Program-made: the position numbers and the translations under genes
Shown: positions 1 to 11,173 of the stretch, in pieces
How positions within the stretch are numbered: the first letter of the stretch is position 1
How the letters are laid out: every line of letters begins with the position of its first letter
The notes under the pieces: model-generated
What the model saw: only the letters and a program-made list of their open reading frames with translations
Database searches by the model: none
Told to the model about the DNA's origin: nothing
Source of the DNA: Eubacteriaceae bacterium
Lineage (GTDB): Bacteria > Bacillota > Clostridia > Eubacteriales > Alkalibacteraceae
Length of the DNA stretch: 60,611 bases
Assembly (NCBI GenBank): GCA_013335935.1
Contig: JAAXUP010000006.1
Span: 1-60,611, forward strand
Direction: 5' to 3'

Positions 1-984
1 GACTGTCCGAAGCAGCATGATTTGGACATGCTCGGGAAGACTTGATGACATTCCCTGCACATAAAGTTCCAGAGTATCTCTTCCTTCAGGTTCGATAAAA
101 ATCTGATGCTGATTTTTGTCTGCGAATCTTACCACTTTATCTTCGATCGACGGACAATATCTTGGGCCAATCCCCTTAATATCCCCACTATATAGTGGTG
201 ATAGATGTAAATTGTCTCTGATCACCTGATGAGTTTCTTCATTTGTATAGGTAAGATAGCAGGGCATTTGTTCGATTTCGATTTCTTTGGTTTCAAAGGA
301 GAATGGCACGATTTTTTCGTCGCCCTCTTGTAAAACCATTTTTTCAAAGTCCACACTTCTTCTGTCGATTCTGGCAGGAGTCCCCGTTTTAAACCTTAAA
401 AGACTTATCCCATTTTTTAATAGATTGTCGGAGAGCTCGTTCGCACCGAAAAGACCGTTTGGTCCTCCATCATACCTGATATCTCCAATGATGACTCTTG
501 ATTTAAGATAGGTTCCTGTAGTAAGTACCACCGCTTTTCCCTTGATCTCAGCACCTGTCTTTGTCACGACACCATTAACTTTGCCCTCTTCCACAAGGAG
601 CATCGTCACTTCGTGCTGCTTGATGATAAGGTTTTCCTGATCCTCAAGAGTCTTTTTCATCTCTTTCTGGTAACCCAGTTTGTCAGCCTGCGCCCTTAAT
701 GAATGGACAGCAGGCCCTTTTGCAGTGTTAAGCATCTTGCACTGGACCATGGTCTTATCGATATTTTTGCCCATTTCTCCGCCCAGGGCGTCTACTTCCC
801 TTACAAGATGTCCTTTACCCGTCCCCCCAATGGACGGATTACAGGGCATCATCGCAATTGAGTCTAGGTTCATTGTCAATAATATCGTCCTAAGACCTGT
901 TCTAGCCGCCGCCAATGCGCTTTCACAGCCCGCATGGCCTCCCCCTACTACAATTACATCATAGTTTCCTGCATTATATTTCAA
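1..984 (-). CDS. mnmG: MnmG (GidA), tRNA uridine-5-carboxymethylaminomethyl modification enzyme, C-terminus cut by window edge
   Basis: FAD-binding half of the MnmE-MnmG complex that modifies U34 of tRNAs reading two-codon boxes. About 328 codons are present; the frame runs off base 1, so roughly the last 300 residues are missing. The N-terminal FAD motif [10 protein letters not shown] (about residues 12-21) and the family blocks [18 protein letters not shown] and DALGGEMG are visible. No ATG is suitable: the reading begins at TTG (984-982), with GGTCGTGAG upstream and the mnmE stop only 8 bases away, giving [16 protein letters not shown]. The start is therefore inferred. It is cotranscribed with mnmE, the usual partner order. 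Confidence 0.95.
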   Translation of the reverse strand, partial: MKYNAGNYDVIVVGGGHAGCESALAAARTGLRTILLTMNLDSIAMMPCNPSIGGTGKGHLVREVDALGGEMGKNIDKTMVQCKMLNTAKGPAVHSLRAQADKLGYQKEMKKTLEDQENLIIKQHEVTMLLVEEGKVNGVVTKTGAEIKGKAVVLTTGTYLKSRVIIGDIRYDGGPNGLFGANELSDNLLKNGISLLRFKTGTPARIDRRSVDFEKMVLQEGDEKIVPFSFETKEIEIEQMPCYLTYTNEETHQVIRDNLHLSPLYSGDIKGIGPRYCPSIEDKVVRFADKNQHQIFIEPEGRDTLELYVQGMSSSLPEHVQIMLLRTV

Positions 985-992
985 CTCACGAC

Positions 993-2372
993 CTACTTTC
1001 CTATACAAAACTTTGAGAATATTTCATCCACGATATCCTCAGTAACTGTTTCTCCCGTAATGCTTCCCAGTTTATCCCATGCATTTTTGATATCCACGGA
1101 GATCATTTCCACAGGCAATCCGCTTTCCAGAGAAATTCCTGCCTCTTTAAGAGCCTCTGAAGTTTCCTTTAATAGCTGTATATGCCGTATATTGGATACC
1201 AGTTCGTAGGATTCGCTGTCAATTTCTCCCACAGAAATATTGTCATAGATTTGATCTTTAAGACTGGATACCCCTGTGTCATTAAGCAGTGAAATCTCAG
1301 CGGTTTCCATATGAGATCTTTGAATTACCTCGTTTTTGTCGATCATCAATTCTTTATCGATTTTATTGATGACTACAATTCCTTTTTTATCTTTTACAAG
1401 GTCCATAAGGATCAGATCCTCCTCATCCAGTTCGCTTCCTGCATCAAGAAGCAATAGGACAAAATCGCTTTGTACAAGGATCTCTTTCGTTTTGCTGATT
1501 CCAATTTTTTCGATGATATTGTCGGTTTCGCGGATCCCAGCGGTATCGATGATTTTTAGTGGTATTCCACGGATGCTGATATATTCCTCAATGGTATCCC
1601 TTGTTGTTCCGGCAATTTCTGTCACAATGGCTCGCTCTTCCCCCAGCAATTTATTTAGAAGAGAGGATTTCCCTACATTAGGCTTTCCTATGATGGCGGT
1701 TTTGATGCCTTCTCTTATAATTCTTCCACTTTCAGAATTTTTGATCAGCTCTTCCACGTCATCTCTGATTTTTTTTGACTTACCCAGGATAAGTTCAAAT
1801 GACATTTCTTCAATATCGTATTCCGGATAATCGATGCTCGCTTCTATATGGGCTAAGATTTCAAGAAGTTCTTCCCGGATCTGCTTTATTTTTAATGAAA
1901 GTGAACCTTCCAACTGTTTCATTGAAATATTCAGGCTTTTTTCTGTCTTCGAATTAATTACATCGATTACCGCTTCAGCCTGAGAAAGATCTATTCTTCC
2001 ATTGATAAAAGCTCTCTTGGTAAACTCCCCAGGTTCAGCGAGTCTCGCTCCATGAATCAGTAACAAATCCAGAATTTTCCTGACAGGAATTAACCCTCCG
2101 TGGCAGTTTATTTCAACCACGTCCTCCCGAGTGTATGTATTCGGTCCTGCCATTTTTGATACCAGAACTTCGTCGATGACTTTCCCTGAGTCGTCTAAAA
2201 TATGTCCAAATATTATTTTTCTATTCTCCACCGTGGAAAAATCTTTAGCTGCCGCCTTAAAAACCTTTTGTGCGATGGCAAAAGATTCGCTCCCAGTCAT
2301 CCTGACTATTCCTATCCCGGAAAATCCAAGGGGAGTGGATATAGCAGCTATCGTATCGTCAATATAAAACAT
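993..2372 (-). CDS. mnmE: MnmE (TrmE), tRNA modification GTPase
   Basis: GTPase partner of MnmG in wobble-uridine modification. At 459 aa it has the family length. An N-terminal tetrahydrofolate-binding domain (about 1-120) is followed by a helical domain interrupted by a G domain. The G domain shows P-loop GKPNVGKSS (about residue 229), TTRDT switch, DTAGIRET and NKID motifs. The C-terminus is CIGK, matching the catalytic C-x-G-K motif. It lies 8 bases upstream of mnmG. A terminator and a hairpin-rich repeat separate it from jag, so mnmE-mnmG probably has its own promoter near 2.4 kb. Confidence 0.97.
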   Translation of the reverse strand: MFYIDDTIAAISTPLGFSGIGIVRMTGSESFAIAQKVFKAAAKDFSTVENRKIIFGHILDDSGKVIDEVLVSKMAGPNTYTREDVVEINCHGGLIPVRKILDLLLIHGARLAEPGEFTKRAFINGRIDLSQAEAVIDVINSKTEKSLNISMKQLEGSLSLKIKQIREELLEILAHIEASIDYPEYDIEEMSFELILGKSKKIRDDVEELIKNSESGRIIREGIKTAIIGKPNVGKSSLLNKLLGEERAIVTEIAGTTRDTIEEYISIRGIPLKIIDTAGIRETDNIIEKIGISKTKEILVQSDFVLLLLDAGSELDEEDLILMDLVKDKKGIVVINKIDKELMIDKNEVIQRSHMETAEISLLNDTGVSSLKDQIYDNISVGEIDSESYELVSNIRHIQLLKETSEALKEAGISLESGLPVEMISVDIKNAWDKLGSITGETVTEDIVDEIFSKFCIGK

Positions 2373-2391
2373 ACTCTTACCTCTTTCCTAC

Positions 2392-2478
2392 TCTACAAGA
2401 ATAGCGTCTTCGACGCGTTATTCAAGTAGACAATGAAAGTTTGGACCCCAGCGAGCTAGTCGAACTTTCCTAGTCTAC
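2392..2478 (-). repeat. Dispersed double-hairpin repeat, copy 1
   Basis: Two adjacent stem-loops fill the jag-mnmE gap. The first (2392-2430) has outer arms TCTAC/GTAGA, middle arms GAATA/TATTC and inner arms GCGTC/GACGC. The second (2426-2478) has arms GTAGAC/GTCTAC and GAAAGTT/AACTTTC around a 21-base loop. On the minus strand the second loop reads GACTAGCTCGCTGGGGTCC, which is also found in both copies near 37.9-38.0 kb, while the stem bases differ. Confidence 0.8.
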
Positions 2479-2480
2479 AA

Positions 2481-2512
2481 AAAATTAAGACCAGCCTTTT
2501 AGCTGGTCTTCT
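2481..2512 (-). terminator. Rho-independent terminator of the rpmH-jag operon
   Basis: On the minus strand AAGACCAGC-taaaag-GCTGGTCTT is followed by AATTTTTTG. The jag stop codon TAA sits in the hairpin loop, so the last jag codons form the left arm. Confidence 0.85.
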
Positions 2513-3125
2513 TAAGATCGATAACTACTTTTCTAAAAGGTTCATCACCTTCGCTGTATGTATAAACAGATTTATGATTTTGCAATGTGGAGTGAATGAT
2601 CCTTCTTTCATAGGGATTCATCGGCTCCAACACAATCTTCTCTCTGTTTCTGGCTACCCTTTGGGCGAGTTTTTCTGCAAGATCCTTAAGTGTCACTTCT
2701 CTTTTTTCTCTGTAATTCTCAGTATCGATAACGACTCTTATATACTCGTCAGACCATTTATTGACAACAAGACTTGTAAGGTACTGTATGGAGTCAAGGG
2801 TCTGTCCCCTTCTTCCAATGAGTATTCCCATATCTTCGCCTTCAATTGTTATATTGAGGTTTCTGTCTTCCAGCCTCATACTGCATTTGGCTTCAACGCC
2901 GAATTTCTTCAGCATCTCATCCAGGAATGTCTTTCCTTTTTCCATGAAATCATTTTTCAAAGTAACTTCTACTTTGGCGCTTTTTGTTCCAAACAAACCC
3001 ATTATTCCGTTTGAGGGAAGCTCCAGCACTTTAGTCTCAACCTGATCTCTTGTAGCTTTCAATTCTGAAAGCGCATTCTCAATCGCTTCATCTATGGTTT
3101 TTCCTTTTGCTGTCACTGACTTCAT
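2499..3125 (-). CDS. jag: Jag/EloR (KhpB), KH-R3H RNA-binding protein
   Basis: RNA-binding protein of the yidC neighbourhood, linked in Firmicutes to cell elongation and division. At 208 aa it has three parts: an N-terminal Jag domain with the conserved NGIMGLFG stretch (about 40-46), a KH domain with the GRRGQTLDSIQYL loop (about 104-116), and a C-terminal R3H domain with NPYERRIIH (about 170-178). It directly follows yidC with no gap, as is typical, and its 3' end forms the operon terminator. Confidence 0.96.
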   Translation of the reverse strand: MKSVTAKGKTIDEAIENALSELKATRDQVETKVLELPSNGIMGLFGTKSAKVEVTLKNDFMEKGKTFLDEMLKKFGVEAKCSMRLEDRNLNITIEGEDMGILIGRRGQTLDSIQYLTSLVVNKWSDEYIRVVIDTENYREKREVTLKDLAEKLAQRVARNREKIVLEPMNPYERRIIHSTLQNHKSVYTYSEGDEPFRKVVIDLKKTS

Positions 3126-3806
3126 TTACTTGACCCCCTCTTTGGCATCATTCATCTTCTTCATCACAAACTGCTGAACATAAGTGAACAGGTTCTGAAT
3201 TATCCAGTAAACTCCAAGACCTGATGACATGCTCCAAGAAACAAAGCCGATCATAATTGGAGAAATGACTTTCATAGACTGGGTCATTGCCTGCGCCTGA
3301 TTATTTCCGCCACCCTGCTGTGGTGGTGCTGACATGTTTGACATACTTAAATAGGTTGTTACCGCTGCAAGTATCGGAATGATCCTCCAGGCATCAGGTA
3401 CACCTAAATCCGGCAGCCAAAGAAATCCTTTTTGGATGGTTGCGAATACCTCAGGAGTGAATACATATTTTGCCGGCTCTCTCATTACATTAAAAAGTCC
3501 TAATATGATTGGAAACTGAATAAGCATGGGAAGACATCCTCCCATAGGATTGTAATTGTGCTCCTGGTAAAGCTTCATTGACTCTTCGTTTAATTTCTGT
3601 TTGTTGTTTCCGTATTTCTTCTGCAACGCCTGTATCTCTGGCTGCAATTTGTTCATCTGCTGCATCGATTTATTTTGTTTGATCGTTATCGGCAATAATA
3701 AAAGTTTGGCTAGTATGGAAAATACGACAATAGACAATCCATAATGGCCAACAACACTATATACGTAAAATAGCGCCTTTCCAAAAATTGTGGATAAAAA
3801 ACCCAT
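3126..3806 (-). CDS. yidC: YidC/Oxa1 membrane protein insertase (short form)
   Basis: Membrane insertase acting with or without SecYEG. At 226 aa this is the short Gram-positive form without the large periplasmic domain of enterobacterial YidC. It shows hydrophobic segments near residues 18-38, 90-110, 135-155 and 180-205, a charged cytoplasmic coiled-coil loop (MQQMNKLQPEIQALQKKYG) and the motif NPMGGCLPMLIQFPI. No lipobox cysteine is visible at the N-terminus, unlike SpoIIIJ-type lipoproteins. It lies between yidD and jag. Confidence 0.95.
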   Translation of the reverse strand: MGFLSTIFGKALFYVYSVVGHYGLSIVVFSILAKLLLLPITIKQNKSMQQMNKLQPEIQALQKKYGNNKQKLNEESMKLYQEHNYNPMGGCLPMLIQFPIILGLFNVMREPAKYVFTPEVFATIQKGFLWLPDLGVPDAWRIIPILAAVTTYLSMSNMSAPPQQGGGNNQAQAMTQSMKVISPIMIGFVSWSMSSGLGVYWIIQNLFTYVQQFVMKKMNDAKEGVK

Positions 3807-3823
3807 TTTGTGCCTCCTGATTA

Positions 3824-4042
3824 TTATTTCAACGGATCATATCCTCCCGGATGAAAAGGATGACATTTGCCGATCCTTTTTGCGCAGAGGGATAACCCTT
3901 TGATGGTTCCGTATTTATCAACTGCCTCGTAACAGTATGCAGAACATGTAGGATAGAACCTGCACGTTTTGGGTAGAATTGGAGATATGAATTTCATATA
4001 AAACTTTATAATCAACAAAAATATTATTTTCATTATTTTCAA
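3824..4042 (-). CDS. yidD: YidD, membrane protein insertion efficiency factor
   Basis: Small (72 aa) protein that assists YidC-dependent insertion. The family core [18 protein letters not shown] and YGTIKG, with conserved cysteines and the C-terminal [10 protein letters not shown], is visible; the N-terminus is an amphipathic or hydrophobic helix. It lies between rnpA and yidC in the canonical order with gaps of 12-17 bases, so translation is probably coupled. Confidence 0.95.
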   Translation of the reverse strand: MKIMKIIFLLIIKFYMKFISPILPKTCRFYPTCSAYCYEAVDKYGTIKGLSLCAKRIGKCHPFHPGGYDPLK

Positions 4043-4054
4043 CTCTAATCGCTT

Positions 4055-4384
4055 TTATGACATAAGCTTGTTTTTCTTCATAAGATGCAATACGGCGCTC
4101 TCGATTTTTGCAAAGTCGCTTTCACTACATCCTGCTCTGGCAATAAAAATTATATCATAGCCTTTTTTAAACTTTAAATCATTGGTCCTGTACGCTTCTT
4201 TTATCAGTCTTTTAACTCTGCTCCTTGTTACGCTGTTTCCGATTTTTTTACTTACTGATATGCCGATCCTATTTTCAACTGATCCATTTTCCATATAGTA
4301 CATCACAAGAAGTCTATTGGCGAATGACTTGCCTTTACTGTAAATGACTTTGAAAACATTATTGCTGAAGGATTTGATTTTCAT
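4055..4384 (-). CDS. rnpA: RNase P protein component
   Basis: Protein subunit of RNase P, which removes tRNA 5' leaders. At 109 aa it has the usual length. The signature RNR-like motif is visible as SRVKRLIKEAYR (about 74-85), with FKKGYDIIFIARAG following. It lies downstream of rpmH, but here a hairpin-repeat spacer of about 135 bases separates the two genes, longer than is common. Confidence 0.95.
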   Translation of the reverse strand: MKIKSFSNNVFKVIYSKGKSFANRLLVMYYMENGSVENRIGISVSKKIGNSVTRSRVKRLIKEAYRTNDLKFKKGYDIIFIARAGCSESDFAKIESAVLHLMKKNKLMS

Positions 4385-4392
4385 TTTGTAAC

Positions 4393-4519
4393 CTTCTTAT
4401 TCCAAGAGAATAGTACAGTAATAGCACCTTTGCCGCGCTATTACTGTGAGCCAGAAAATTTCACTCCCTTTTTCTGAAGTCCACTTTTCTGGATTAAGAA
4501 AAAGACCACTTCCGCGGCC
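4393..4519 (-). repeat. Hairpin-repeat region between rpmH and rnpA, divergent copy
   Basis: A perfect 11-bp stem ACAGTAATAGC (4415-4425)/GCTATTACTGT (4437-4447) surrounds a loop reading GGCAAAGGT on the minus strand. An 8-bp stem CCAGAAAA (4451-4458)/TTTTCTGG (4485-4492) follows. A weaker stem-loop lies at 4497-4524, overlapping the rpmH end. The two-hairpin layout and the first loop resemble the elements at 2.4 and 37.9 kb; the second loop is much diverged. It may also be an intercistronic mRNA processing site. Confidence 0.5.
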
Positions 4520-4654
4520 TTAAGCTGATAAACGCTTTCTTCCTTTTCTTCTTCTATTGCTCAGAACTTGTCTTCCTGATGTAGTTTTCATTCTTTGTCT
4601 AAAACCATGTACTTTTGATCTTTGTCTAACCTTAGGTTGATAAGTCATCTTCAT
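4520..4654 (-). CDS. rpmH: Ribosomal protein bL34
   Basis: A 44-aa basic protein, [17 protein letters not shown] at the N-terminus and [11 protein letters not shown] at the C-terminus, which is the L34 pattern. The start at 4654 is preferred over the in-frame ATG at 4648 because GGGGAGGTG lies 7-8 bases upstream. It is the first gene of the leftward rpmH-rnpA-yidD-yidC-jag operon and faces away from oriC, as in most Firmicutes. Confidence 0.97.
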   Translation of the reverse strand: MKMTYQPKVRQRSKVHGFRQRMKTTSGRQVLSNRRRKGRKRLSA

Positions 4655-5195
4655 AACTAACACCTCCCCACAATATATATAATATGATAGAATCCCTTTT
4701 TTGGTTCAATACATTCACCATAGAATTATATATGCAAATATATTTGATGTCAAGAGCATTCATCAATATCAATGACATTAATAAATTTTCCAGACATACC
4801 TGTTAAATTCACGGTAACGTATGAACGCTTTTATCAATTATACCTTATCATTCTTATCACTGCAATCTTTCATCCAGGAAGGCCGGCCTTGTCTGCTGGC
4901 AATTTCTTTCCAAAATCCAAGATATCTGTTGATAAATAGAGCATTCATCTGCTATTATATAAACAAGTGTTGATAACTTTCAACTTATTTATCTACATAT
5001 CCACAATATATTGATAACTTGTGGATATGTGACACAAGTCTGTTCAAAACATTTTAAAATATTCAGTATTTATCAGAGAATAAATGTTCATAATTTCTTA
5101 TCAACATCTGTATATAACTTGGATGTTGATATTTATTTTCTATATATTGTCTACATTATATCAACATATTTTATTTATTAACAGGAGGATATGCG
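4655..5195. other. oriC, upstream half (rpmH-dnaA intergenic)
   Basis: AT-rich 541-base region with no gene. DnaA-box-like 9-mers: ATATCCACA at 4997-5005, its reverse complement TGTGGATAT at 5020-5028, and the one-mismatch form TTATCAACA at 4927-4935 and 4968-4976 (minus strand) and 5098-5106 (plus strand). It must also hold the divergent rpmH and dnaA promoters. A GC-rich 12-bp palindrome AAGGCCGGCCTT (4879-4890) stands out in the AT-rich context. The dnaA ribosome binding site AGGAGGAT ends the region. Confidence 0.8.
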
Positions 5196-6530
5196 ATGGA
5201 AACAAATTTACAGGCTCTTTGGAACGAAACTCTCACAATTATTGAGGATGAGCTAACTCAAGTGAGTTTCGAAACATGGTTAAAGAGAATCGAACCCATC
5301 TCTTATCACAACAACGTAATTGTTTTAGGAGTAGAAAATGACTTTACAAAAGGAATCCTTGAGGCAAGATATGCTGTTTTGATAGGGAATGCGTTGAAGC
5401 ATACCACCGGCAGAAATATTATAGTAGAATTTGTGATTCCTTCAGCAGGAGGACCCTCCGGATCTTCCCATATAAAATCTGAAAGCAACAATTTTATCGA
5501 CAGCACTAACTTGAATCCAAAATATACATTTGAGACCTTCGTAATCGGAGAAAGCAATCGTTTTGCCCATGCGGCATCCGTTGCTGTGGCAGAGGCGCCT
5601 GCCCAAAGATATAATCCACTATTCATCTATGGCGGAGTCGGGCTTGGAAAAACCCATCTTATGCATGCTATCGGACACTATACTCTGGAACAATGGGCGA
5701 ATAAGAAAGTCGTTTACGTGTCCTGCGAAAAATTCACCAATGATTTTATCGATTCTATCCAGAATAAGAATAACATTTCTTTCAGGAATAAATACAGGAA
5801 TGTAGATGTTCTTTTGATTGATGATATCCAATTCCTGGCTGGAAAAGAAGGAACCCAGGAAGAATTTTTTCACACCTTCAACGCTCTCCACGAAGCAAAC
5901 AAGCAGATCGTCATCTCAAGCGATCGGCCTCCCAAAGAAATACCCACTCTTGAGGAAAGACTCAGTTCCAGGTTCGAATGGGGTCTGATAACGGATATTC
6001 AAGCTCCTGACCTGGAAACCAGAATAGCCATTCTTAAAAAGAAGGCAAACACTGAAAATATCAATATCGGAAATGACGTCCTGGTTTTTATTGCCTCGAA
6101 GGTTCATTCAAATATCAGAGAACTTGAGGGAGCACTTATCCGGGTCAATGCCTTTAGCAAACTTACCAATCAAAATATCAGCGTTGAGCTTGCAAACGAA
6201 GCCCTGAAGGAGCTGATTTCAAACCGGAAGCCTGATATCATAACCGTGGATCTCATCAAAGAAGTAACGGCCAAATACTTTAATATCGAGGTTGATGATT
6301 TTAATCTTAAAAAAAGAACAAAGTCAATCGCTTATCCAAGACAGGTGGCCATGTACATCACACGCACCCTGACTGAGATGTCTCTGCCAAAAATTGGAGA
6401 TGAATTTGGAGGTCGGGATCATTCAACGGTCATTCATGCTCTGGACAAGATCAAAACGGATATGGAGAGGAATTTTGATTTCAGAAATTTGATAAACAGG
6501 ATCATCAAGGATATAAAAGGAAATAATTAA
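5196..6530 (+). CDS. dnaA: DnaA, chromosomal replication initiator
   Basis: AAA+ initiator that binds DnaA boxes and melts oriC. At 444 aa it has the usual domains: I (about 1-80), a short linker II, the AAA+ domain III starting at [17 protein letters not shown] (Walker A about residue 150) with Walker [10 protein letters not shown], and a C-terminal DNA-binding domain IV with the signature [12 protein letters not shown] (about 406-417). It starts at ATG after AGGAGGATATGCG. It is flanked on both sides by DnaA boxes, which implies autoregulation. Confidence 0.99.
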   Translation: METNLQALWNETLTIIEDELTQVSFETWLKRIEPISYHNNVIVLGVENDFTKGILEARYAVLIGNALKHTTGRNIIVEFVIPSAGGPSGSSHIKSESNNFIDSTNLNPKYTFETFVIGESNRFAHAASVAVAEAPAQRYNPLFIYGGVGLGKTHLMHAIGHYTLEQWANKKVVYVSCEKFTNDFIDSIQNKNNISFRNKYRNVDVLLIDDIQFLAGKEGTQEEFFHTFNALHEANKQIVISSDRPPKEIPTLEERLSSRFEWGLITDIQAPDLETRIAILKKKANTENINIGNDVLVFIASKVHSNIRELEGALIRVNAFSKLTNQNISVELANEALKELISNRKPDIITVDLIKEVTAKYFNIEVDDFNLKKRTKSIAYPRQVAMYITRTLTEMSLPKIGDEFGGRDHSTVIHALDKIKTDMERNFDFRNLINRIIKDIKGNN

Positions 6531-6706
6531 CCCTGTGGATAGTTTTCGGTTTCTACCGGGTTTTCACCCCTATTTATCCACAGCTAATCAACTCAACAAA
6601 CCTATCCACTTACCACCTCTAAAGGGTTTATCCACAAATCCACAGCCCCTACTACTATTATTACTACTAAAATTAATAAATATATCTTGAATAAGGAGAT
6701 GATATT
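6531..6706. other. oriC, downstream half with DnaA-trio and unwinding element
   Basis: Boxes: TGTGGATAG 6534-6542, perfect TTATCCACA 6574-6582, CTATCCACT 6602-6610, perfect TTATCCACA 6628-6636, and a weak AAATCCACA at 6636-6644. These are followed by a GC clamp (GCCCC, 6645-6649), then seven CTA/TTA triplets at 6649-6669 and an AT-only run AAATTAATAAATATAT to about 6685. This order (boxes, GC clamp, DnaA-trio, AT-rich DUE) matches the B. subtilis basal unwinding system. Confidence 0.88.
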
Positions 6707-7810
6707 GTGCAATTTACCACTACAAAAGATGCACTCGTCAATGCAGTAAATACAGTTTCCAAAGCCGTGTCTGGAAAGACCACACTTCCCATTCTTGAAG
6801 GCATACTTTTTCAGGTTCAGGATGATGAGATTTTTTTAATGGGTACGGATATGGAAATCGGAATTAAAACAAAACTTACTGGAGATATCAAACGGGAGGG
6901 TAAGGTCGTACTTTCGGCAAGGCTGCTTTCAGAGTTAGTAAGAAAACTCCCTGAGGACGAAGTATCGTTTATTCTCAATGAGAACAACATGACCAAAATC
7001 ACTTGCCTGAATTCTGAGTTCAATATCCAGGGCGAGTCAGGTGAAGATTTCCCAAAACTTCCAGAAATCAATGGGGAAAAGAATACCGTGATTCCCAAAG
7101 ATCTTTTTAGAAGCATGATAAAGGAAACCGTTTTTGCTGTAGCGAAAAATGACAACATCCCCATACTTACAGGAGAGCTTCTGGAAATCGAAGAAGGAAG
7201 AATTAAACTTGTTGCACTGGATGGATACAGACTTGCCTTAAGGCAAGGGAAAACCGAAGAAGGAATTTCTCTGAAAGAGGTCATACCAGAAAGGACACTC
7301 GTTGAGCTTTACAGGCTGCTGTCTCTTAAAAATGAAGATCTTAAACTCTCAGCAACTGTCAACCAGGTACTTTTCACTCTGGGAGATACCAGTATGGTAT
7401 CCAGCCTTTTACAAGGAGATTATATCAATTACAAACAAATCATCCCTTCAAATCATACCACCAGGGTAAAAATAAGGAAGGATGAATTACAGTCCAGTTG
7501 TGAAAGAGCATCTCTTATGGCAAGGGACGGGAAAAACAATCTTATAAAAATGAATTTTTCGGGAAATAATCTGGAAATAAAATCGAATTCGGAGCTTGGA
7601 AATCTTCATGAAAACATTACGATGGATATGGAAGGCGATCCTCTGAAAATAGCGTTCAACTGCAATTATTTTATCGATGCCTTAAAGGTGATCAGTGAAG
7701 ATGAAATCGTCCTGGAGTTCACTACTTCGGTCAGCCCCTGCATCCTAAAACCGGTTGAGGGTGATCATTTTGTATATTTGATCCTGCCTGTAAGATATAT
7801 TGAGCATTAA
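6707..7810 (+). CDS. dnaN: DNA polymerase III beta sliding clamp
   Basis: Ring-shaped processivity clamp, 367 aa, with three repeated clamp folds. The C-terminus ends HFVYLILPVRYIEH, close to the conserved LPVRL/M end of DnaN that forms part of the partner-binding pocket. It starts at GTG after AAGGAGATGATATT. It follows dnaA across the unwinding element and ends in a compact terminator. Confidence 0.97.
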   Translation: MQFTTTKDALVNAVNTVSKAVSGKTTLPILEGILFQVQDDEIFLMGTDMEIGIKTKLTGDIKREGKVVLSARLLSELVRKLPEDEVSFILNENNMTKITCLNSEFNIQGESGEDFPKLPEINGEKNTVIPKDLFRSMIKETVFAVAKNDNIPILTGELLEIEEGRIKLVALDGYRLALRQGKTEEGISLKEVIPERTLVELYRLLSLKNEDLKLSATVNQVLFTLGDTSMVSSLLQGDYINYKQIIPSNHTTRVKIRKDELQSSCERASLMARDGKNNLIKMNFSGNNLEIKSNSELGNLHENITMDMEGDPLKIAFNCNYFIDALKVISEDEIVLEFTTSVSPCILKPVEGDHFVYLILPVRYIEH

Positions 7811-7832
7811 GCCACCGCAATGGTGGTTTTTA
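7811..7832 (+). terminator. Terminator after dnaN
   Basis: CCACC-gcaat-GGTGG followed by TTTTTAT. The short stem may be leaky, as the next gene is only about 50 bases away. Confidence 0.7.
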
Positions 7833-7881
7833 TATGATTTTAAATTAAAAAGTGATTCATATTCGTATGGAGGTACAAAAA

Positions 7882-8106
7882 ATGGATGAAATAACGATAA
7901 AAACTGAATATATTAAGCTTGATCAACTCTTAAAATTTTCAGGTGCTGCTGATTCAGGTTCTACAGCGAAAGCCATGATTCAGGGAGAAATAGTTAAATT
8001 AAATGGTGAAGTATGTAGTCAAAGAGGCAGAAAAATAAGAAATGGTGATATCGTAGAGATTACCGAAACCAACGAAAAATTTAAGATTATATTCAAGGGT
8101 GAATGA
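7882..8106 (+). CDS. yaaA: S4-domain RNA-binding protein YaaA/RlbA type
   Basis: 74-aa S4-domain protein found between dnaN and recF across Firmicutes; B. subtilis YaaA has been linked to ribosome assembly. The S4 signature KLDQLLKFSGAADSGSTAK and VKLNGEVCSQRGRKI is visible. The start at 7882 is chosen over the in-frame ATG at 7852 because GGAGGT lies about 8 bases before it and the family begins here. The stop overlaps the first possible recF ATG (ATGA), indicating coupling. Confidence 0.92.
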   Translation: MDEITIKTEYIKLDQLLKFSGAADSGSTAKAMIQGEIVKLNGEVCSQRGRKIRNGDIVEITETNEKFKIIFKGE

Positions 8107-8108
8107 TA

Positions 8109-11161
<3,053 letters not shown>

Positions 11162-11173
11162 GAGGTAGTATAA

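Noticed and set aside
1336-1830. 164-codon open frame opposite mnmE
   Set aside because: Serine-rich shadow of the mnmE GTPase domain; no start signal.
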